From the NCBI GenBank assembly GCA_018829465.1, contig JAHJTN010000017.1, positions 62,001 to 126,000 of the forward strand: a stretch of DNA of 64,000 bases. The letters run 5' to 3'. Below are positions 61,846 through 64,000 of this stretch, in pieces (position 1 is the stretch's first letter; every line of letters begins with the position of its first letter). Made by a program: the position numbers and the translations under genes. This stretch comes from Bacteroidota bacterium. GTDB taxonomy: Bacteria; Bacteroidota; Bacteroidia; Flavobacteriales; Flavobacteriaceae. The notes under the pieces are model-generated. The model made no database searches. It saw only the letters and a program-made list of their open reading frames with translations, and was not told the DNA's origin.

Positions 61846-62388
61846 TTATTTAAAAAGATCTTCAAGTACGCTCAAGCCTGCAGTATTGTTATCCATACCT
61901 TGAAATGACTGTGCCAATTGCGTCATTTGTGCGGGTTGCATATTATCGCCAAGCAATCTTAAAATAATGAGACCTCTGTTGTTATCCGTACCAAAAAAAA
62001 TCATTTCATCTATAGCGGTTTCTTCACCATAATATGTCAACACGCCTTGTTGCGATCCTGTTTTAAAGCGCATGAGTTCATTAAATTTGTCACCTTGTAG
62101 AATTTTGGTGATGGTTTCTTTTTCTTGTGCATACATGGCTTCGCCTGATTTTTGAACTTGTAGCGCCAATACATTGATTTTTTTAATAGATTTCAACGCC
62201 GCTTTTTGATTTTCATCTAAACTGATGGAATCAAACTGAAACAGACTTACAGGCAAATCAACATTGATAAATTGCTGTGCATCTCTCTTGGCCACCAAAT
62301 ACTCTTGTAGCGTTGGCTCACTGTTACAAGCGGTCAAAACCGATACAGCTAATATGAACAAGGTAACTTTTGTGATTAAAATTCTCAT
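61846..62388 (-). CDS. DUF4252-family lipoprotein
   Basis: The 180-residue protein has a lipoprotein signal (FILAVSVLTAC, Cys21). It then has a DUF4252-like body: EKETITKILQGDKFNELMRFKTGSQ, then VLTYYGEETAIDEMIFFGTDNN and ILRLLGDNMQPAQMTQLA. It shares the layout of the preceding gene's product (NELMRxK, then a strand, then a LxxGxxDLxx-type C-terminal segment), so the two are probably paralogues. The function of DUF4252 is unknown. It is the last gene of the ECF sigma operon and is followed by a terminator. Confidence 0.8.
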   Translation of the reverse strand: MRILITKVTLFILAVSVLTACNSEPTLQEYLVAKRDAQQFINVDLPVSLFQFDSISLDENQKAALKSIKKINVLALQVQKSGEAMYAQEKETITKILQGDKFNELMRFKTGSQQGVLTYYGEETAIDEMIFFGTDNNRGLIILRLLGDNMQPAQMTQLAQSFQGMDNNTAGLSVLEDLFK

Positions 62389-62421
62389 ATCTCAATTTTT
62401 TATGATTAATAAACTAATGAT

Positions 62422-62958
62422 TTAGTTTTTCTTTTTCCCGATTTGATCGCCACCGGGTATGTTCATTTTTTCGGTCAGGGCAGATATTTTGTTTAAGTCT
62501 ATCAAACCTGTAATGCTCAAAATAATCGTTTCTGTTGAATCCGGACTTTGCTCGTTGCGCGTGTTAACAAACATCAGCAGTTCGTTGACCATGTTCTCTG
62601 TTTTTCCGGGTTTCACATAAAACTTGATGTTGCTGTTGTTTTCCTTGACACGCATTAACTCGTCTAACTTATTATTTTTCAAGTATGTGTTAAAGGTGTT
62701 TTCCATATCGAGGGCAACTTTTTTGTTGCTTGTAGAGAAAACCCTCAAATTATCGAGCGTTTGGATGAGCTCCATATATTGTTGCGCTTCGGGGTCGTCT
62801 GCCACGGCACCTTTAAAGGAACTCAGCATTTTAAACAAATTTTTGTTCATAATGACCACTTTGACATCTTCTGTGTTTTCAAATTTATCAAAGGCGGATT
62901 GCGCATAGGTTGCGGTCGTCAATATGACAAGGGACAGGGTAATGAGGATCTTTTTCAT
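62422..62958 (-). CDS. DUF4252-family exported protein
   Basis: The 178-residue protein has a signal peptide (MKKILITLSLVILTTATYAQ). Its DUF4252 body has FDKFENTEDVKVVIMNKNLFKML, DNLRVFSTSNKKVALDMENTF, LDELMRVKENNSNIKFYVKPG and ILSITGLIDLNKISALTEKM. No lipobox is present, unlike the next gene, so one paralogue is soluble in the periplasm and the other is anchored. It lies 20 bp after the anti-sigma-like gene and 33 bp before the second DUF4252 gene. Confidence 0.83.
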   Translation of the reverse strand: MKKILITLSLVILTTATYAQSAFDKFENTEDVKVVIMNKNLFKMLSSFKGAVADDPEAQQYMELIQTLDNLRVFSTSNKKVALDMENTFNTYLKNNKLDELMRVKENNSNIKFYVKPGKTENMVNELLMFVNTRNEQSPDSTETIILSITGLIDLNKISALTEKMNIPGGDQIGKKKN

Positions 62959-62978
62959 CTTGTATAAATATTAAATTG

Positions 62979-63395
62979 TTAATCAAAAATTTCAGAAATT
63001 GTTTTGTCAAAAGTTTTTAGGTGACTGATTTCTTGGGCTCCGGAATTGAAGTTTATCGAAACCATTTCCAGTGCATTTTTGGTTTGTTCGTACAACAAAG
63101 CGGCCTCTTTTTGTCTGCTATTTTGCTGTTGCCAAATACCCGCAGAAACTACTATGGCCAAAGATGCTGCGATACTCAGCCATTTTCGCAAAGGCTTTTG
63201 CTTTACTGTAGGCTTCCATGTAGGCGATTTGGACGTTTTCTGTACATTAAAATGCGCAAATAAAGGTTGGTATGGCAAGTGTTCGTCTGCAATGTGGGCT
63301 TGTGAAAAATACATTTTCAATTGTGCTTCTTCCGCTGTTGTGGTTTCTGCTTCAAAGTATTTTTCGAGCAATTTGTTAATTTTAGTTGACTCCAT
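62979..63395 (-). CDS. Putative anti-sigma factor (single-pass membrane protein)
   Basis: The 138-residue protein has a cytosolic N-terminal part (NKLLEKYFEAETTTAEEAQLKMYF, a common start for Bacteroidota anti-sigma-like proteins). One membrane segment follows (~72-88, WLSIAASLAIVVSAGIW), then a short periplasmic tail. Its start overlaps the sigma factor stop by 14 bp, the typical coupling of ECF sigma and anti-sigma genes. No zinc-binding HxxxCxxC motif is present, so it is not a ZAS-type anti-sigma factor. The role is inferred from position and topology. Confidence 0.72.
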   Translation of the reverse strand: MESTKINKLLEKYFEAETTTAEEAQLKMYFSQAHIADEHLPYQPLFAHFNVQKTSKSPTWKPTVKQKPLRKWLSIAASLAIVVSAGIWQQQNSRQKEAALLYEQTKNALEMVSINFNSGAQEISHLKTFDKTISEIFD

Positions 63396-63903
63396 AGCTG
63401 TGTCTTTTTATGAGTTGATCTCTCAGTGTTTTTCGGGCTCTGCTCAAGGCTACCCGTATAGCGGTTTCATTCATATCTAGCATTTCTGACATTTCTTCAA
63501 ATTCGTAACCTTCAACATCGCGTAGCTGTACAATCATGCGTTGCTGGGTTGGCAACAAATTCATCAGGCGTTCTACATAGCTCACAGCATCTTTTGTTTC
63601 CAACTGTTTTTCGAGCGAAGCAGCCGGCGCACTGAAATTTACATGAACCAACGACAAATTTCCTGCTTGCTTCGATTTTAGCCTGTCTAAGCAATGGTTT
63701 TTGGTAATGGTCATTGCAAATGCTTCCAAGTTGTCATAGTTTTTCAAGTCATTTTTCTTGTTCCAAAGTTTTACCCAAACCTCCTGTGAAGCATCTTGGG
63801 CTTCTTCCGTTGAAACCAGTAAGCGTTTGGCGAGCCTAAACACCTTGTCTTGAAAAGGTTTTATCAGGTTTGAAAATTCGTTTGGCTTCATTACAAGTTC
63901 CAT
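63382..63903 (-). CDS. ECF-family RNA polymerase sigma factor
   Basis: The 173-residue protein has sigma region 2 (FQDKVFRLAKRLLVSTEEAQDASQEVWVKLW, with the DASQEVW core) and region 4 (LMNLLPTQQRMIVQLRDVEGYEFEEMSEML, then NETAIRVALSRARKTLR as the DNA-binding helix). It directs transcription from specific promoters, including probably its own (63929-63954). It starts at ATG 63903; a second ATG at 63891 (MKPNEFSNL) is also possible. Together with the anti-sigma and DUF4252 genes it forms a four-gene operon. Confidence 0.93.
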   Translation of the reverse strand: MELVMKPNEFSNLIKPFQDKVFRLAKRLLVSTEEAQDASQEVWVKLWNKKNDLKNYDNLEAFAMTITKNHCLDRLKSKQAGNLSLVHVNFSAPAASLEKQLETKDAVSYVERLMNLLPTQQRMIVQLRDVEGYEFEEMSEMLDMNETAIRVALSRARKTLRDQLIKRHSYGVN

Positions 63904-63928
63904 GTTTGGTGGTCATTTGTTTCCTATC

Positions 63929-63954
63929 GACGAGTGTGATGAAATTTTGTTACA
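63929..63954 (-). promoter_or_regulatory. ECF-type promoter upstream of the sigma factor gene
   Basis: On the minus strand TGTAACA (63954-63948) is followed after 15 nt by CGTC (63932-63929). This is the general AAC-type -35 and CGTC-type -10 pattern of ECF sigma promoters. The start site would be about 20 nt before the ATG at 63903. The match suggests positive autoregulation. Confidence 0.6.
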
Positions 63955-64000
63955 AGATATTGTAAATTTCAAAGTTTACGTCTTACTTTTATAGGGTTTT

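Noticed and set aside
1-64000. tRNA, rRNA, tmRNA, SRP RNA, RNase P RNA, CRISPR or intact insertion sequence
   Set aside because: No T-loop GTTCGA context outside coding genes, no regular spaced repeats and no transposase motifs were noticed; absence rests on reading by eye, not on covariance models.

Overview
The window looks like a chromosomal segment of a Bacteroidota bacterium, most probably Flavobacteriia-like. The evidence is A/T-rich intergenic DNA, several -7 boxes of the Bacteroidota type TAnnTTTG, Bacteroidota-restricted families (DUF6146, DUF6787, paired DUF4252 proteins behind an ECF sigma factor), a fused B12 mutase IcmF, and TonB and FadL outer-membrane proteins. No rRNA, tRNA, CRISPR array, prophage or intact insertion sequence was seen. 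Genes are densely packed and mostly housekeeping or central metabolism.

Layout. 1-6879 (minus): start of nusA, rimP, a class I aminotransferase, a membrane fatty acid desaturase and icmF. 7182-8150: a PfkB kinase with a clear terminator, then a gap with a nested inverted repeat. 8572-11892 (minus): a ZnuD-like TonB receptor, a small His/Cys-rich protein, DUF6787 and DUF6146. 12111-14861 (minus): pyruvate phosphate dikinase. 15057-20382 (plus): rimO, kynureninase, an MFS carrier, a hotdog thioesterase and isochorismate synthase. 20668-28788 (plus): a fatty acid beta-oxidation set (acyl-CoA ligase, MarR regulator, FadN-type bifunctional enzyme, thiolase, acyl-CoA dehydrogenase), with a decayed four-helix-bundle gene inside it. 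29068-32627: phosphoglucomutase and an ABC exporter. 32659-36978: a coiled-coil membrane protein, a CPBP protease, an eIF1/SUI1-like factor, an amidinotransferase and citrate synthase. 37102-48338 (minus): a sugar/glycogen region (MFS, debranching enzyme, GH63-like hydrolase, SDR, VOC protein, GMC oxidoreductase, glycogen synthase). 48522-58501: a GNAT-nitrilase fusion, OmpA lipoprotein, prohibitin, FadL, proline dehydrogenase, ROK glucokinase and a second GMC oxidoreductase with its small subunit. 58534-63903 (minus): a large BNR-repeat exported protein, then an ECF sigma/anti-sigma/DUF4252/DUF4252 module.

The genes fit an aerobic heterotroph. Fatty acids enter through FadL, are activated and pass through beta-oxidation to acetyl-CoA and citrate synthase. 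IcmF links branched and straight acyl-CoAs. PPDK and phosphoglucomutase connect to gluconeogenesis and glycogen. Menaquinone synthesis (MenF plus a probable DHNA-CoA thioesterase) and kynureninase support respiration and NAD or tryptophan metabolism.

The most unusual signal is a leader element present twice, ahead of DUF6146 (11918-11955, minus) and ahead of FadL (52187-52224, plus). The 38-nt cores match at 36 positions. Each sits 24-25 nt before the next start codon, inside a short open frame that begins just after a -7 box and encodes the shared peptide QGHDYPR-x-FR-x-T-x-E. I do not recognise it as a known riboswitch or leader. Second in interest is the sigma/DUF4252 module, which has an ECF-type promoter of its own.
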